Origin: Yoonia sp. GPGPB17
GTDB lineage: Bacteria; Pseudomonadota; Alphaproteobacteria; Rhodobacterales; Rhodobacteraceae
DNA length: 64,000 nucleotides
Direction of reading: 5' to 3'
Assembly (NCBI RefSeq): GCF_037892195.1
Contig: NZ_JATACI010000003.1
Location: 62,001-126,000 of the forward strand
Positions 24,769 through 34,292 of the stretch are shown here, one piece after another (position 1 is the first letter of the stretch; each line of letters begins with the position of its first letter). Made by a program: the position numbers and the translations under genes. Under the pieces are notes generated by a model, which worked only from the letters and a program-made list of their open reading frames with translations, was not told where the DNA came from and did no database searches.

Positions 24769-24981
24769 TCAGGGGACGGGGAGGCCAACCAACCGCATGA
24801 CGAACAGCAGTAGCGCACCAGCAGGAACCGAGACGACGGTGACGATGACCCAGAACATGCAGCGTTCCGCGTCACCTTTGATCATGTGAAAGAGCACACC
24901 GGTGAAGCACCACGCGCACCAGACATCGATGGCATCCAGCAACAGGTGGGCAGCATTTTGCGGTGTGATGACGGCTAGCAC
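24769..24981 (-). CDS. Small membrane protein downstream of the RseP-type protease
   Basis: 70 residues starting at GTG 24981, which overlaps the stop of the protease gene, so translation is likely coupled. Two membrane segments: IDVWCAWCFTGVLFHMI and MFWVIVTVVSVPAGALLLFV. No family recognised. The coupling to the protease suggests a partner or substrate role, which is inference. Confidence 0.55.
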   Translation of the reverse strand: MLAVITPQNAAHLLLDAIDVWCAWCFTGVLFHMIKGDAERCMFWVIVTVVSVPAGALLLFVMRLVGLPVP

Positions 24982-26237
24982 GTCAGATCGTTCACAGTTG
25001 CGGTGAGCATCAGGAAGACGATCACGGTCACACCGCCGATGAACAGGACAGCTTGAATCTTCTTGCCAAGAGGTCGACCCGTCGCACCCTCATAGCCAAG
25101 CAGCATCAGATGACCACCATCGAGGATCGGGACCGGCAAGAGGTTCAAAACACCAAGACCGAGCGAGATGATAGCAAGGAACAGAAGGAAGGTTTCAGGA
25201 CCGAGCTGGATGGCTTGACCGGCAACCGAGGCGATCTGGATCGGGCCATCAAGATCGCAGCTATCGTTCTGGCCGGTCAGTGATCCGGCGAGACCCGTCA
25301 CCAGATTGGTCAGCAGGTCCCACGAGCGGGAGACACCAGACTGCACCGCTTCACCAATCCCGGGGCGTTCAGTGGCGAGGGTGAAGAGGGGAAGTCCACC
25401 GACACCGACAAGCCAGCTGCCATCGGATTGGCGCGGAGCGATCTGAGCCGTCATCTCTGATCCGTTCCGATCATAGATGAAGGTCATGGGATCTCCATCG
25501 GACGCCGCCACGATCCGTTGAAGATCTGACCAAGCGTGGACAGGTTCGCCATCAATAGTCTTGAGCAAGTCGCCGGGCTGCAGGCCAGCATCAGCAGCAG
25601 CTGACCCGTCCGCAACATTGCCGATCAAAGGCAGGTCAGGGCGCGGTGCGATTTCGGCCCGGAGAACACCATCACGTTCGATCTGATAGACCACCTCGGA
25701 ATTGGACGGCAGGCGGCTCAGGAGTGATCCCAGCGTGTCCTGCGATGTGATTTCCTCATTAGCGACGGCGACGAGTTGGTCACCAACGCGGAGGCCGGTC
25801 ACATCTGATGAATGCGTCACATTCGCGACCGTCCAAGGGTAGGCGGTGACACCGGACATAAACGGAAGAACCGACAACGCGACGACTGTGAATATGACGT
25901 TCGCCAAAGGCCCAGCAATGGCGATGAAAGCCTGCGCAGTTTTGGACGCGGCCTTGAGGGACCCGGCAATGACGGGACCGTCAGCCACCGACGAAAGGGA
26001 GGCTGCATTCTCATCACCAATGAAGCGGACATAGCCACCGGCCGGGATGCGAGAGACCTGCCAGATGATCCCGTGACGGTCTGTCCGCGACCAGATCGGC
26101 TTGCCAAATCCGACGCTGAAAATCTCAGGTTTGACCCCCACCATTCGGGCCGTAAAAAAGTGACCCAGCTCATGGATCACAACGACGATCAGAAAGGTCA
26201 GAATGATCCCGAAAAAGACTGCAAGAATATCGATCAA
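24975..26237 (-). CDS. rseP: RseP-type M50 site-2 membrane protease
   Basis: 420 residues from TTG 26237, which overlaps the previous stop and has GGAGGG upstream. The zinc-binding HELGH motif is at residues 22-26 in the first membrane helix; the third zinc ligand motif (LPVPILDGGHL) lies near residue 375; PDZ domains fill residues about 120-290. RseP cuts anti-sigma factors, and remnant signal peptides, within the membrane. The housekeeping rseP sits in the dxr-bamA region; here it is inside a conjugation module, so it is an accessory copy that might process pilin signal peptides or a plasmid regulator. Confidence 0.88.
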   Translation of the reverse strand: MIDILAVFFGIILTFLIVVVIHELGHFFTARMVGVKPEIFSVGFGKPIWSRTDRHGIIWQVSRIPAGGYVRFIGDENAASLSSVADGPVIAGSLKAASKTAQAFIAIAGPLANVIFTVVALSVLPFMSGVTAYPWTVANVTHSSDVTGLRVGDQLVAVANEEITSQDTLGSLLSRLPSNSEVVYQIERDGVLRAEIAPRPDLPLIGNVADGSAAADAGLQPGDLLKTIDGEPVHAWSDLQRIVAASDGDPMTFIYDRNGSEMTAQIAPRQSDGSWLVGVGGLPLFTLATERPGIGEAVQSGVSRSWDLLTNLVTGLAGSLTGQNDSCDLDGPIQIASVAGQAIQLGPETFLLFLAIISLGLGVLNLLPVPILDGGHLMLLGYEGATGRPLGKKIQAVLFIGGVTVIVFLMLTATVNDLTC

Positions 26238-26987
26238 TTCGACGCCCTCCGAACTGGGAAAATTGCGACCATCGCCGAGCTGTATTCAGCGCGTGTAATC
26301 GTCGCGCGGTTACCGGCATATCCGTGGTAGTGAGACCGGCCATTCGCCAGCGGTAGACCAGCCCAGACTTTTGCCAGCTGGTCCATGAACCGATCACGGG
26401 TGATGCGTCCGTTGATGAAGTCGGAGTAAGTAAGCCTCTTCGACCAGGTAGCGGCCCATCATGTCTTGTGTCCGGCGGTCATAGAGCGTGCCGCCAGAGA
26501 GACCCAATGCGCGGACCACCCGATTGAATGTCGCGGGAATGATCTGGTTGCGACCGATAGCATGGGGTTGTCCAGGCGTGGCACGGACCCATGCGACAAT
26601 CTCGGAGATGGTCATCTGACTGGGTCGCTTCGGCGGACGTATCGTCGCGCCATGATGCACACTGTCATATCCATGGACCGGACTTTCCGCTTGGCTGATC
26701 AGTGTCAGCAGTCGGTCCATCTGTGGACCTTGGCTTTGCTGGACAGCACGCACGAAAGGGACAACCCGGCGCGTTGCCTCATGCGCAGTGGAAGGCGAGG
26801 CCGCGGTCGCAGAAGCAGGCGAGAACCTGTCAGCTGATGACCAGCCAACACCGCTGGAAACAGGTGTCCAGCCTTCAGCCGAGAGAGGTGAGGCAAGGGC
26901 CGCAGTGATTACCACCAGCTGAGCGGCAGTCCCAAACCGTCGCGCGATTGTGTAAGCATCCGACCACCAGTTGCAAATGAATCGCAA
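26234..26987 (-). pseudogene. Lysozyme-like peptidoglycan hydrolase gene with a 4-base duplication
   Basis: The frame (open to 27251; a TTG at 26987 gives a sensible signal peptide ending SPLSA) encodes a muramidase-like domain: LLTLISQAESPVHGYDSVHHG, RPSQMTISEIVAWV, GQPHAIGRNQIIPATFNRVV and RRTQDMMGRYLVEEA. After EEA the tandem TTACTTAC near 26431 shifts the frame to an early stop at 26394. Removing four bases gives YSDFINGRITRDRFMDQLAK ... GLPLANGRSHYHGYAGNRAT and a stop at 26234 that overlaps the rseP start. Such enzymes open the cell wall for the transfer machine. Confidence 0.75.
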
Positions 26988-27156
26988 GAGCAGAAGAGGT
27001 TTCGGCCCTTTGGACCGATCAGAAAGACACACCTGACGCAGCTGAAGCTGCAGGGGCGTTTCGCTCAATAAAATAAGGGGTTTTTGAGCAGAAAACGGTG
27101 CATTTATGTGGTACAGTCTATTTTTATTGTATGTTATCAGTGATTTAGGGTTTTGC

Positions 27157-27216
27157 GTGCCATTCTGTGCCACGGTTGTGGCACGGTGTGGCAGGCCATA
27201 TGGCACGATATGGCAC
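27157..27216. repeat. Array of six 7-bp motifs with helical spacing
   Basis: GTGCCAT (27157), GTGCCAC (27167), GTGGCAC (27178), GTGGCAG (27188), ATGGCAC (27200), ATGGCAC (27210). The first two are in reverse orientation to the other four, and starts are 10, 11, 10, 12 and 10 bases apart, so all sites face one side of the helix. An AT-rich stretch (27100-27140) adjoins it. It fits a cooperative operator, an oriT accessory region or iterons. Confidence 0.6.
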
Positions 27217-27252
27217 CGATTTGGGGGATTCTGAAAGGTCTGCAAGGTCATT

Positions 27253-27810
27253 TTATCGCTCCGTTCCTGCGCGTTCGTGTTGGGGTTTGGTAAGGACCGT
27301 CTCTTGTTCTGCGATTGTCAGTCGCTCCTCTTCAGCGCGACCAATGGCGTTTTGGACCTGAACCTGGCGGGACTTGTTCTGGTCCTGCACGAGCGACGAA
27401 AGGGCGGACATCTGTTTGCCCAGATCTTTTTCAATTTCCTGTAGACGGGTATGGAGGCGATCGCGTTCGTCGCCATCGCTAAGGTGACTGCCGACCATGG
27501 TGCTGATATGGATGAGCAGCTTTTCGAACTCGCGGGTGCGGTGGTCGAGCATGTCAGTGAGGTGTGTGACGGACGTGGAAGTTGATCCAAGAGCGGCGGA
27601 GAACGCGCTATTGATCTCTACCAAACGTGAAACAGTATCCGCATTTGAGACCGCTTGAGCTTCAAGATGAGCGACGCGATCAGTTGTCTGTAGCAGGCGT
27701 GCGATCTCAAGATCGAGCGCCGCAGGGGTTTGTTCTGGCTGTCGGTCAAGTAGGTCAGTCGCAACGGGACCGAGCTTGATACGGTATCCAGATTTCGTGT
27801 CACTAGGCAT
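27253..27810 (-). CDS. Coiled-coil protein downstream of the relaxase
   Basis: 185 residues. The N-terminus (SGYRIKLGPVATDLLD) is followed by long helices with heptad-like spacing (VAHLEAQAVSNADTVSRLVE, then RLQEIEKDLGKQMSALSSLV), and a basic/polar end. It follows the relaxase C-terminal frame by about 12 bases in the same operon. It may be an accessory DNA-transfer protein that binds the relaxase or oriT, but no family is recognised. Confidence 0.6.
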   Translation of the reverse strand: MPSDTKSGYRIKLGPVATDLLDRQPEQTPAALDLEIARLLQTTDRVAHLEAQAVSNADTVSRLVEINSAFSAALGSTSTSVTHLTDMLDHRTREFEKLLIHISTMVGSHLSDGDERDRLHTRLQEIEKDLGKQMSALSSLVQDQNKSRQVQVQNAIGRAEEERLTIAEQETVLTKPQHERAGTER

Positions 27811-27821
27811 TGATGGGTCTC

Positions 27822-29042
27822 CTATCGAGAGCGTTCGTCACGCTGTTTTTGGTCTTGGTTCATGCTGGCGATCAGGCGATCAGCGAAGCTCATTTGAGCG
27901 TCCTTCGACTTGTCATCCTGGTCCTGATCTTTGGGCTCTTTTTCGGTGTGTTTCTCAGGCTGCTTTTTGTCGCGTTTTTCGACCTGAATATCGCGCTCGT
28001 TTTTGCCAGTTTCGTCTCGTTCTTTGTGGGGTGATTTAGCATCCGGTTTTGCTTCGTCGCGTTGGGCGGCTAGCGCCTCCAAAGCGTTCATGCGTTCGCC
28101 GGTTTGGTCAGCGATTGTGGCAGCAAGTTTGTCCACACGATCGGTCACCAAGTGGATCGTATCGCGCATCCGAGACAGCGAGACATAGAAGCTCTTCTGA
28201 GTGGTGAGTTGTTCAGCTGAAGACATCGCCAAGAGAACCCGATCCACGGTACTTCCCTGGAAGTCATGGGCCGTGGATGCGTAGGCCAACTGCATGCCTC
28301 GGGCGGCCAAGCTGTCCGTAGGAATAGGACGTTCATCACCGTCCTTCGTGACAATAGAGAACGAGTCTCTACTGACGGATTTGATGTGTCCTTCAGCTGA
28401 GTTGAAGATGCCATGTTCGCGGTCCGTGATCTTGAACTTGACCGCGTCACCAACATGGAAGTCCTGCTTGTCGGCCGAGAACACGGCGAGCTTTCGGGCA
28501 TCCGAACTGCCATGCGCAAGACTGAGTGAGACGATGTCATTGTCGGGGGATTGAAGGGCCAGTTTTTGATCATCGCGAGAGACACTGGTCACCGTATAAA
28601 GAACGTTTGCCATCATCGGAGATTGGGACGAGGCGACAGGCGAAACTACGATATCACCAACCTTGTAACTCCCGACCTCTCTAGCTTCAGCCTGGCTGAA
28701 ATTGCGGGGCAAAAGCGATGTGACTTTCACAGCGTCTTCGCCAATGAGGTTGGCACTGCGAAGCTGACCCTGGATCTGTTCATTTACATCCTTCCGCAGG
28801 GCGTTGGTGAGAACGATCAGGCCGGTGGCGGAGCGTTGTTCTGGCGTCATCGCCATGTAGGTATCAGCCATAGCAGTCGCGACTTGATCGCGAACGTCAG
28901 CCAGTTTACCGCCACCAACCTCTGTCAGTTGATTGACGCCAGCCATTGCCGTTTTGATGTCACCTGCGATGGCCGATAGGACGACAGAGCGGCCCTCATC
29001 AGTCCGTTGCCGTTGAATGTCAGTCATAGAAGCGGTTGGCAT
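27822..29042 (-). CDS. traI: TraI relaxase/helicase, C-terminal part (separate frame)
   Basis: 406 residues beginning MPTASMTDIQRQRTDEGRS, the text that normally follows GSAFRALQDA of TraI without a break. It carries the remaining helicase motifs, QLAYASTAHDFQGSTVDRVL and QKSFYVSLSRMRDTIHLVTD (motifs V and VI of RecD-like helicases), then a charged Lys/Glu/Asp-rich tail. It starts two bases after the upstream stop, in a different frame. If translated alone, via stop-start coupling, the helicase would be made as two chains; otherwise traI is broken. Confidence 0.8.
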   Translation of the reverse strand: MPTASMTDIQRQRTDEGRSVVLSAIAGDIKTAMAGVNQLTEVGGGKLADVRDQVATAMADTYMAMTPEQRSATGLIVLTNALRKDVNEQIQGQLRSANLIGEDAVKVTSLLPRNFSQAEAREVGSYKVGDIVVSPVASSQSPMMANVLYTVTSVSRDDQKLALQSPDNDIVSLSLAHGSSDARKLAVFSADKQDFHVGDAVKFKITDREHGIFNSAEGHIKSVSRDSFSIVTKDGDERPIPTDSLAARGMQLAYASTAHDFQGSTVDRVLLAMSSAEQLTTQKSFYVSLSRMRDTIHLVTDRVDKLAATIADQTGERMNALEALAAQRDEAKPDAKSPHKERDETGKNERDIQVEKRDKKQPEKHTEKEPKDQDQDDKSKDAQMSFADRLIASMNQDQKQRDERSR

Positions 29043-29044
29043 GC

Positions 29045-30754
29045 TTAAGCATCCTGAAGGGCGCGGAAGGCAGATCCGGCGCCAACGGCTTCCAGCTGCT
29101 TAACGTCACCGATGAGAACGACTTTGGCATAGCCTTGGGCAGACGCCATCTTGAGGACACGGTTCATTGAGTCTGACGACAGCATCGAGGCCTCATCAAC
29201 CGCGAGAATGGTTTTGGATTTGTCACCCAGGTTGGCGCCGTTTTCGTGCCGCACAAGTGCGCTCTCTACCGTGGACGCGACGGGTAAGGCATCGTTGAGC
29301 GCTGTGACGGCTTTATGCGATGGGGCCAAGCCTTCAATCTCGTATCCACGCGCCTGCGCCATCCGAAGAGCAGTTTCCAGCATGTAAGTTTTGCCTGCCC
29401 CGGCGTAGCCTTGAACCGCAGTCAGATACGACGTTGACGAAAGCACCATGCCGGCGGCCTCTTTCTGGCCATCAGTGAGTGTTGTGCGATCTAGTTTTCG
29501 TGAAATAACAGCGTCAGATCTGCGTCGCGTAGCCCGTTCCATAGTGTTACGAAGATCAACAACATCACGCCGCATCCCGGCTCGCATCAGATCCTTGTTT
29601 TCCGTTTCCAGACGTATGTTCTCGACATCTGTGTAGAAACGGCCCTCTTTTAGATCGACAGGGTAGAGGATGCGATCTTTGACATATTCCTTCAGTTCTG
29701 ATGCAGCAGCTCTTTGAGTCACGCCTGGCGCAAACTTCATAGCCGTCATCAGAAGATCCCGCTCCGAATAGACTGCCTCACGTTCAGAGTGATGAGCTAT
29801 CGCAAAGTCGACGGCATCGCCTGCGGATTTCTCCCTCACGGTAGATGAGGGTTGCTCATGATTCGACGCATCACGAAGTGCTTGTTGAAGATCAACGTTG
29901 AGAGATTTAACTTCGGCGGACCATGCCGCGCGAAGTTCAGAGCGTTGAACCGGTTTCTTTGCCGATCGGGTTGCCAGCGCCGCGAGGGAGCTGGCGACAG
30001 CGGTGGGCTCGTAACTTTTGTCCTTGAGAGCTTGTTCGATCTCTTCGCGACGTTTTGAGAAGGTGTCGACGAGCTCTTGAGGAACGCCTTTGATATCGAA
30101 AAGGCCTTTATCTAAGGCTTTGGTTTCGTAACCAAGATCTTGCAGGTTCTCCGCCAGAGAAGACCGATAGATCTGACCCAGGAGCATCTTTCCGTTGTAG
30201 AGGGCTTCATTTGACAGGGATCGAAACGTGCCGGTGCTGTCTTTAACCATGTTCGCTATGACAGCATGAGTATGTAGCTGCGGATCGAGAGCGCGAGATG
30301 TGTCATGCTGGAAGAGGCCAGCAATGATCTTGCCGCCTTTTTCTGTTTGGATCTGTCCGTTCACGTATTTTCGTGTTTGAACAAGATTTGCCTCAGCATA
30401 GTCCAAGGCAACTTTGACAGCATCGGTGTGCGCTTTCAGAATTCGCGTATCGCCACCTACAAGGGCTGCAATAGAAACGGCCTTGGGTGCTGAAAAAGTG
30501 AGGTCTATTCCGGGTCTGTGTTCGCGCTCGCCATCACGGAACCGGCCTAACATCCTACCATCTGGTGTTTGGCCATCCAGAATGGCGGTGAAGCGGTCAT
30601 CCGAGAAAGAGTCTGTCAGGCCAGCTTCTTCAGCAGCTTTGCCATAAAACTGTGATGATTTCTCGGCATCGTTGCTGCCTTCTAAATAGTAGCCTTCGGC
30701 TTTGTAGTATCCGCTGGACGCATGACCAGAGGATACGTTCGACATCGAAAGCAT
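29045..30754 (-). CDS. traI: TraI MobF relaxase/helicase, N-terminal part, ends early
   Basis: 569 residues. The relaxase domain (about 1-300) shows the MobF start SNVSSGHASSGYYKAEGYYL with the catalytic Tyr region, and the metal-binding HUH triad FQHDTSRALDPQLHTHAV near residue 155. The helicase begins near 430 with Walker A VQGYAGAGKTYML and Walker B TILAVDEASML, then VVLIGDVKQLEAVGAGSAF. The frame stops at 29045 (TAA) within GCTTAAGC; the rest continues in the next frame. TraI nicks oriT and unwinds DNA for transfer. It begins four bases after traD. Confidence 0.88.
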   Translation of the reverse strand: MLSMSNVSSGHASSGYYKAEGYYLEGSNDAEKSSQFYGKAAEEAGLTDSFSDDRFTAILDGQTPDGRMLGRFRDGEREHRPGIDLTFSAPKAVSIAALVGGDTRILKAHTDAVKVALDYAEANLVQTRKYVNGQIQTEKGGKIIAGLFQHDTSRALDPQLHTHAVIANMVKDSTGTFRSLSNEALYNGKMLLGQIYRSSLAENLQDLGYETKALDKGLFDIKGVPQELVDTFSKRREEIEQALKDKSYEPTAVASSLAALATRSAKKPVQRSELRAAWSAEVKSLNVDLQQALRDASNHEQPSSTVREKSAGDAVDFAIAHHSEREAVYSERDLLMTAMKFAPGVTQRAAASELKEYVKDRILYPVDLKEGRFYTDVENIRLETENKDLMRAGMRRDVVDLRNTMERATRRRSDAVISRKLDRTTLTDGQKEAAGMVLSSTSYLTAVQGYAGAGKTYMLETALRMAQARGYEIEGLAPSHKAVTALNDALPVASTVESALVRHENGANLGDKSKTILAVDEASMLSSDSMNRVLKMASAQGYAKVVLIGDVKQLEAVGAGSAFRALQDA

Positions 30755-30757
30755 CGA

Positions 30758-33078
30758 TCAAGCCCCCGATGGTGCGTCAGGTGACCAGCCACTCGGCAAT
30801 GGCAATTTGGGTTGGGGCGTTTCCGCTGGGGGTGAGGCTTTGGGATCGACGGGGCCTGGTTCTGGTTCCGGGATAGGGTCTGCATCGGAAGAAGGTTCAG
30901 TGTGATTGAATAGGTTGATTTCAACAGGTGGCTGGTCGAATTCAGGGCCGTCGTAACGCGGCGGAATTGGTCCTTCCGTTCTTATAACGTCTTCGTAGAC
31001 GCCATTGTCTGTCCCTGAAATATCATCTTCATCGCTCTTGGGACAAATGGGTGCGTTCCTCGCCAGCCCATCACCCAAAGCGACGACGGGATGGATGTTT
31101 TCAGGGTGGGTTCCAGCATTTAAGCAGCTCTTGAAATGATCAAAGTAGACTTTGTATGCGGCGCACGGCTCGGTCGCATCCGAGGGAAATTCGCTGGCGT
31201 CGCAGTGAAAGCGCCAACCACACCATTGATGAAAAGCCCGAACAATCTCGACAGTCTTTGCCGGATCTTCTTTCGGAGACTTGGCCTTTGGTTCAACATA
31301 TTCCGCAAAACCAGACGCGCTACCCATGTAAGGCAAGAACCGCGGCTGTGTTTCATCCACAAAGACTTGTTTCATATCTACAACCGCAGTTGGAGAGTCG
31401 TAGGCGAATTTGACTGCGGCACGGTGTTGAGGAAGGCTTTGTATCTCCGCAGGTGTGATGATTGCGCGTTCGACACGTTGCTGGGTGAAGCCGACGCCAT
31501 CACGTGCTTCGTGCGCACCGACGCTGATGTTTGTGTTCGACTCCCACTTGTCCTGGTTGCCTAGCATTTCTGAGCAGAGCTTTGCCGTGCGAAAGTCCGG
31601 GGTGTTGAAGACGATCCGGTTGTTAACGGTACCGGAAATGGTTTGAGCAGCTTCGCGGCCGTAGATATCTTCAAGCTGACTATAGACCTGATAACCGAGG
31701 ACGAAAGCGCCACCAAACTGACGGATTTCAGCAAGTGAGCTGATCAGGAAGGGAAGACGGTTGAGGGTAGGGACCTCATCCATGAAGAAGTAACAGCGTG
31801 GCTCGCTTGCAGGCCCCATCCCCATCAAAGCGTTGGCAGAGATTTCGAGCATCGTGGAAATGATGTTGCGCGTTGCAGCCGCATGCTCAGCATCACCAGT
31901 TAGGAAAAGGAAAGACGGCTCATCTGATTTCATCCACTCTCGGATCGAAAAGGCCTCAGCATCGTCCCTGAGATATTCAAGAAAACGCAGTTCAGAAATC
32001 AGGTTTGCGCGAATACTTTGGGCCGTCTTGACAATGTCTTCGTTGAAAAAGTGGGAGCCAGGCGTTCCGGCAATGAGTTTCGCCAGAACCTCTGAGTCGA
32101 GATGCAGCAAGTGCTGGATAAGTGATTTTACGGTACGACGCTTTGTTTTGTACAATTCCCGCGCAGCGTAATCGAAGACGATGCGCGCCGCCTGTGACCA
32201 AAAGGGTCGCTTGCAGCGCCGCGATGTTCTGGGATCATGACTTCGCCAAGTTGGGTAAAAGACGCCGCATCGAGAACATCATCGAATGGGTTCCAGGATG
32301 ATGAGCGATCATCAAACGGGTTGATGAGATAGTCTGTGCTTTCATCGTAGAAGCGAGAAACGAAGCCACCCATCCGATCATAGATAATGGCCTTCCCACC
32401 ATTCTCTCGGATGATGGAAAGCATCTCAATCATGGCATTGGTTTTACCGACACCGACGGTACCATTCAGCATCGTCTGGGCTTCGACGGCGTCTGGGGGA
32501 AATGGAATGCCAGCAATCGTCAAGGGTTTGGCTGTTTTCCGTCCCTTGTGCTTTTTCTTGTATTTGCGCCATTTGAGAGCACTCCAGCCTTTGAGCTGAG
32601 AAGCAGAGACTAGGCGAGCGCCGCGAACGAATTCATCCTCCTGGATGCGGTTTCCTGTCTTTATAAAGATAAGCAAGGAAAGCAGCCCCAAGAGCACGGC
32701 AGGAATGCCTGCGAGCCTGGCCGAGCTATGGAAAGTATAAAAGAACCCGTCACGGATGCGTCGATATTCAGTGTTACGATAAATCTGCACGGCTGGAACG
32801 GTGATGGTGTCTCCTGTGAGGTCTTTGAAGGTGTAGAGCTGGTCGAAGCCGTTTTGTCCGACGACACCGCGTTCTGCCATTTCATAGTAGAAAGCGATGC
32901 GCATCTCGCTGGGGTTGTATGTGCGGGCAACCAAGTAAACGAAGCTACAGACGTAGATCAACGCGCCGACGACAGTCGCAAACCGGAGAACCTGCCATCC
33001 CATCCGCCACCAATGCTGTGCCGTTTGACCGCCACGGATGAGTGTTGAAGCTGAGCTTACTGTCTTGGCCATCATCAA
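30758..33078 (-). pseudogene. traD: TraD type IV coupling protein, frameshifted
   Basis: The N-terminal part (from 33078) has two membrane helices and Walker A LNGTVGVGKTNAM near residue 208. After IPEHRGAASDPF the frame changes at a run of four T (32200-32203 on the plus strand as AAAA): with one more base it reads FWSQAARIVFDYAARELYKT and continues through Walker B CYFFMDEVPTLNRLP to a Pro/Glu-rich tail, 773 residues in all. As written, the first frame stops at 32128. TraD is the hexameric ATPase that brings the relaxase-DNA complex to the secretion channel. Confidence 0.85.
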
Positions 33079-33119
33079 ATCCCCAAAAAATTGATGTATT
33101 TGTGGCTAGACTAGTCCAT

Positions 33120-33146
33120 AAAAGTGTTAGAGAAAAGTTTTTACAC
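33120..33146. promoter_or_regulatory. Two-part motif shared with the traA promoter region
   Basis: AAAAGTG (33120-33126), 11 bases, TTTTTACAC (33138-33146), then TATTA. The same two words at the same spacing lie at 58714-58740. Here it sits between the divergent traD operon and the dsbA-like gene and may control either or both. Only 85 bases separate the two genes. Confidence 0.5.
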
Positions 33147-33163
33147 TATTAAGGGATGAAAAA

Positions 33164-33850
33164 ATGCGTGCTTTGGTTTTTGCAAGTGTATTGCTGGCCG
33201 GATCGCCACTTGCGGCGGAAGATGACTTTGATCAGCGGGTCATCGAGGCAATACTGAATAACCCAGAGGTAGTATTGCTCGCGATCCAAAGGTTGGAGGC
33301 TGAGCGAGAATTGGCAGCAACGGAAGTTGAAAGGCGTCAGATCGCGGAGGTAGCCGAGCAGCTGTTTGGGGACGACCCAGAGATCCGGCTTGTGGAGTTC
33401 TTTGACTACCGCTGTGGGTATTGTGCGCAAAGCGCGTCACAGATGCAGACCCTACCTCACGAAATGACAGACAGCGTTCGATTGATTGAATTTCCTATTT
33501 TGGGCGAGGCGTCAAATGATATCGCTAAGGTATCGATCGCCGTTCGGAACGTGGCTGGCGAAGAAGCATATCTACGCTTCCATTATGCGGTTTTTGACGC
33601 GGCAGGCCGGGTAGGTGACACAGCAAGCGCAGTTAGACTAGCAGCGAGCCTTGGATACGACGCCGAGGCCATTGCCGTTGAGGCGGAGTCCAACGATGTG
33701 GCTGCTGAGATCCTTCGAAACCAACGGCTTGCAGCAACCCTAGGGATCAGAGGCACACCAACGTTCGTTGGGCGGGATCAGATCTATGATGGCATGCTGA
33801 ATCCCGAAGAGCTTGTGGAAATTCTCGACACAGAAAAGGACGAATCCTGA
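33164..33850 (+). CDS. Periplasmic DsbA-family thiol oxidoreductase
   Basis: 228 residues with a signal peptide (MRALVFASVLLAGSPLAA). After a helical N-terminal stretch (residues 22-70) that may mediate dimerisation, the thioredoxin fold has the redox motif YRCGYCAQS (CGYC) and the cis-Pro loop IRGTPTFV. Such proteins oxidise or isomerise disulfides in the periplasm. The Cys-rich T4SS proteins TraN, TraU, TraH and TrbC encoded nearby are plausible clients. The stop overlaps the next start. Confidence 0.85.
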   Translation: MRALVFASVLLAGSPLAAEDDFDQRVIEAILNNPEVVLLAIQRLEAERELAATEVERRQIAEVAEQLFGDDPEIRLVEFFDYRCGYCAQSASQMQTLPHEMTDSVRLIEFPILGEASNDIAKVSIAVRNVAGEEAYLRFHYAVFDAAGRVGDTASAVRLAASLGYDAEAIAVEAESNDVAAEILRNQRLAATLGIRGTPTFVGRDQIYDGMLNPEELVEILDTEKDES

Positions 33851-34290
33851 TGAGACTTACAATTCTACTGATTTCCGCCGCGACATTGGCAGGTTGCATG
33901 AACACCCAACAGCCGACTGTCCAGTCATTGCCGACAGTCGGCCAACGAACAAGCGATGCATCTACACTTGCCCTCAGCTGCAACGAGCTGGCGACGAGGA
34001 GCAACAATATCACCGTCAGAGTAAGGGAGCTTGAGGCAGAACAGCAGCGTGCAGCACGCGCCAATGCGCTAACCGATGCCGTTGTTGGTGTTGGGCTTAC
34101 AGCCGTTCTTGGAGCAGGCGCGCAGGGCGGCCTCAACGGTATACGAGCGGCGTCTGCCACCGCACAGGGAGTAGATGCAGTGCGTAGGGCAGAGCAGGGA
34201 CAAGGGTCCATCGCAAATGTGACGGACTCCCTGGCGCTACTACAGCGCTCCGCGGAGTTGCAACGCGCATACGTCGAAAAGGGCTGCTAA
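33850..34290 (+). CDS. Predicted lipoprotein
   Basis: 146 residues. MRLTILLISAATLAGC gives a clear lipobox (LAGC), so the mature protein is anchored through Cys16. The rest is helical with ELEAEQQRAARANALTDA and a Gly/Ala-rich segment (GVGLTAVLGAGAQGGLNG) that could insert in a membrane. ATG overlaps the stop of the dsbA-like gene. No family recognised; plasmid lipoproteins of this size include entry-exclusion proteins, which is only a possibility. Confidence 0.7.
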   Translation: MRLTILLISAATLAGCMNTQQPTVQSLPTVGQRTSDASTLALSCNELATRSNNITVRVRELEAEQQRAARANALTDAVVGVGLTAVLGAGAQGGLNGIRAASATAQGVDAVRRAEQGQGSIANVTDSLALLQRSAELQRAYVEKGC

Positions 34291-34292
34291 CG

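Noticed and set aside
24224..24889. 221-codon plus-strand frame in the hairpin-rich gap
   Set aside because: Arg/Cys/Ser-rich, no ribosome binding site, overlaps a better minus-strand membrane protein gene.
25812..26330. 172-codon plus-strand frame opposite rseP
   Set aside because: Shadow of the protease gene; composition dominated by Arg, Asp and Gly.
27007..27251. N-terminal extension of the lysozyme-like frame to 27251
   Set aside because: It covers the six-motif array and an AT-rich stretch, with non-protein-like text; the signal peptide begins near 26987.
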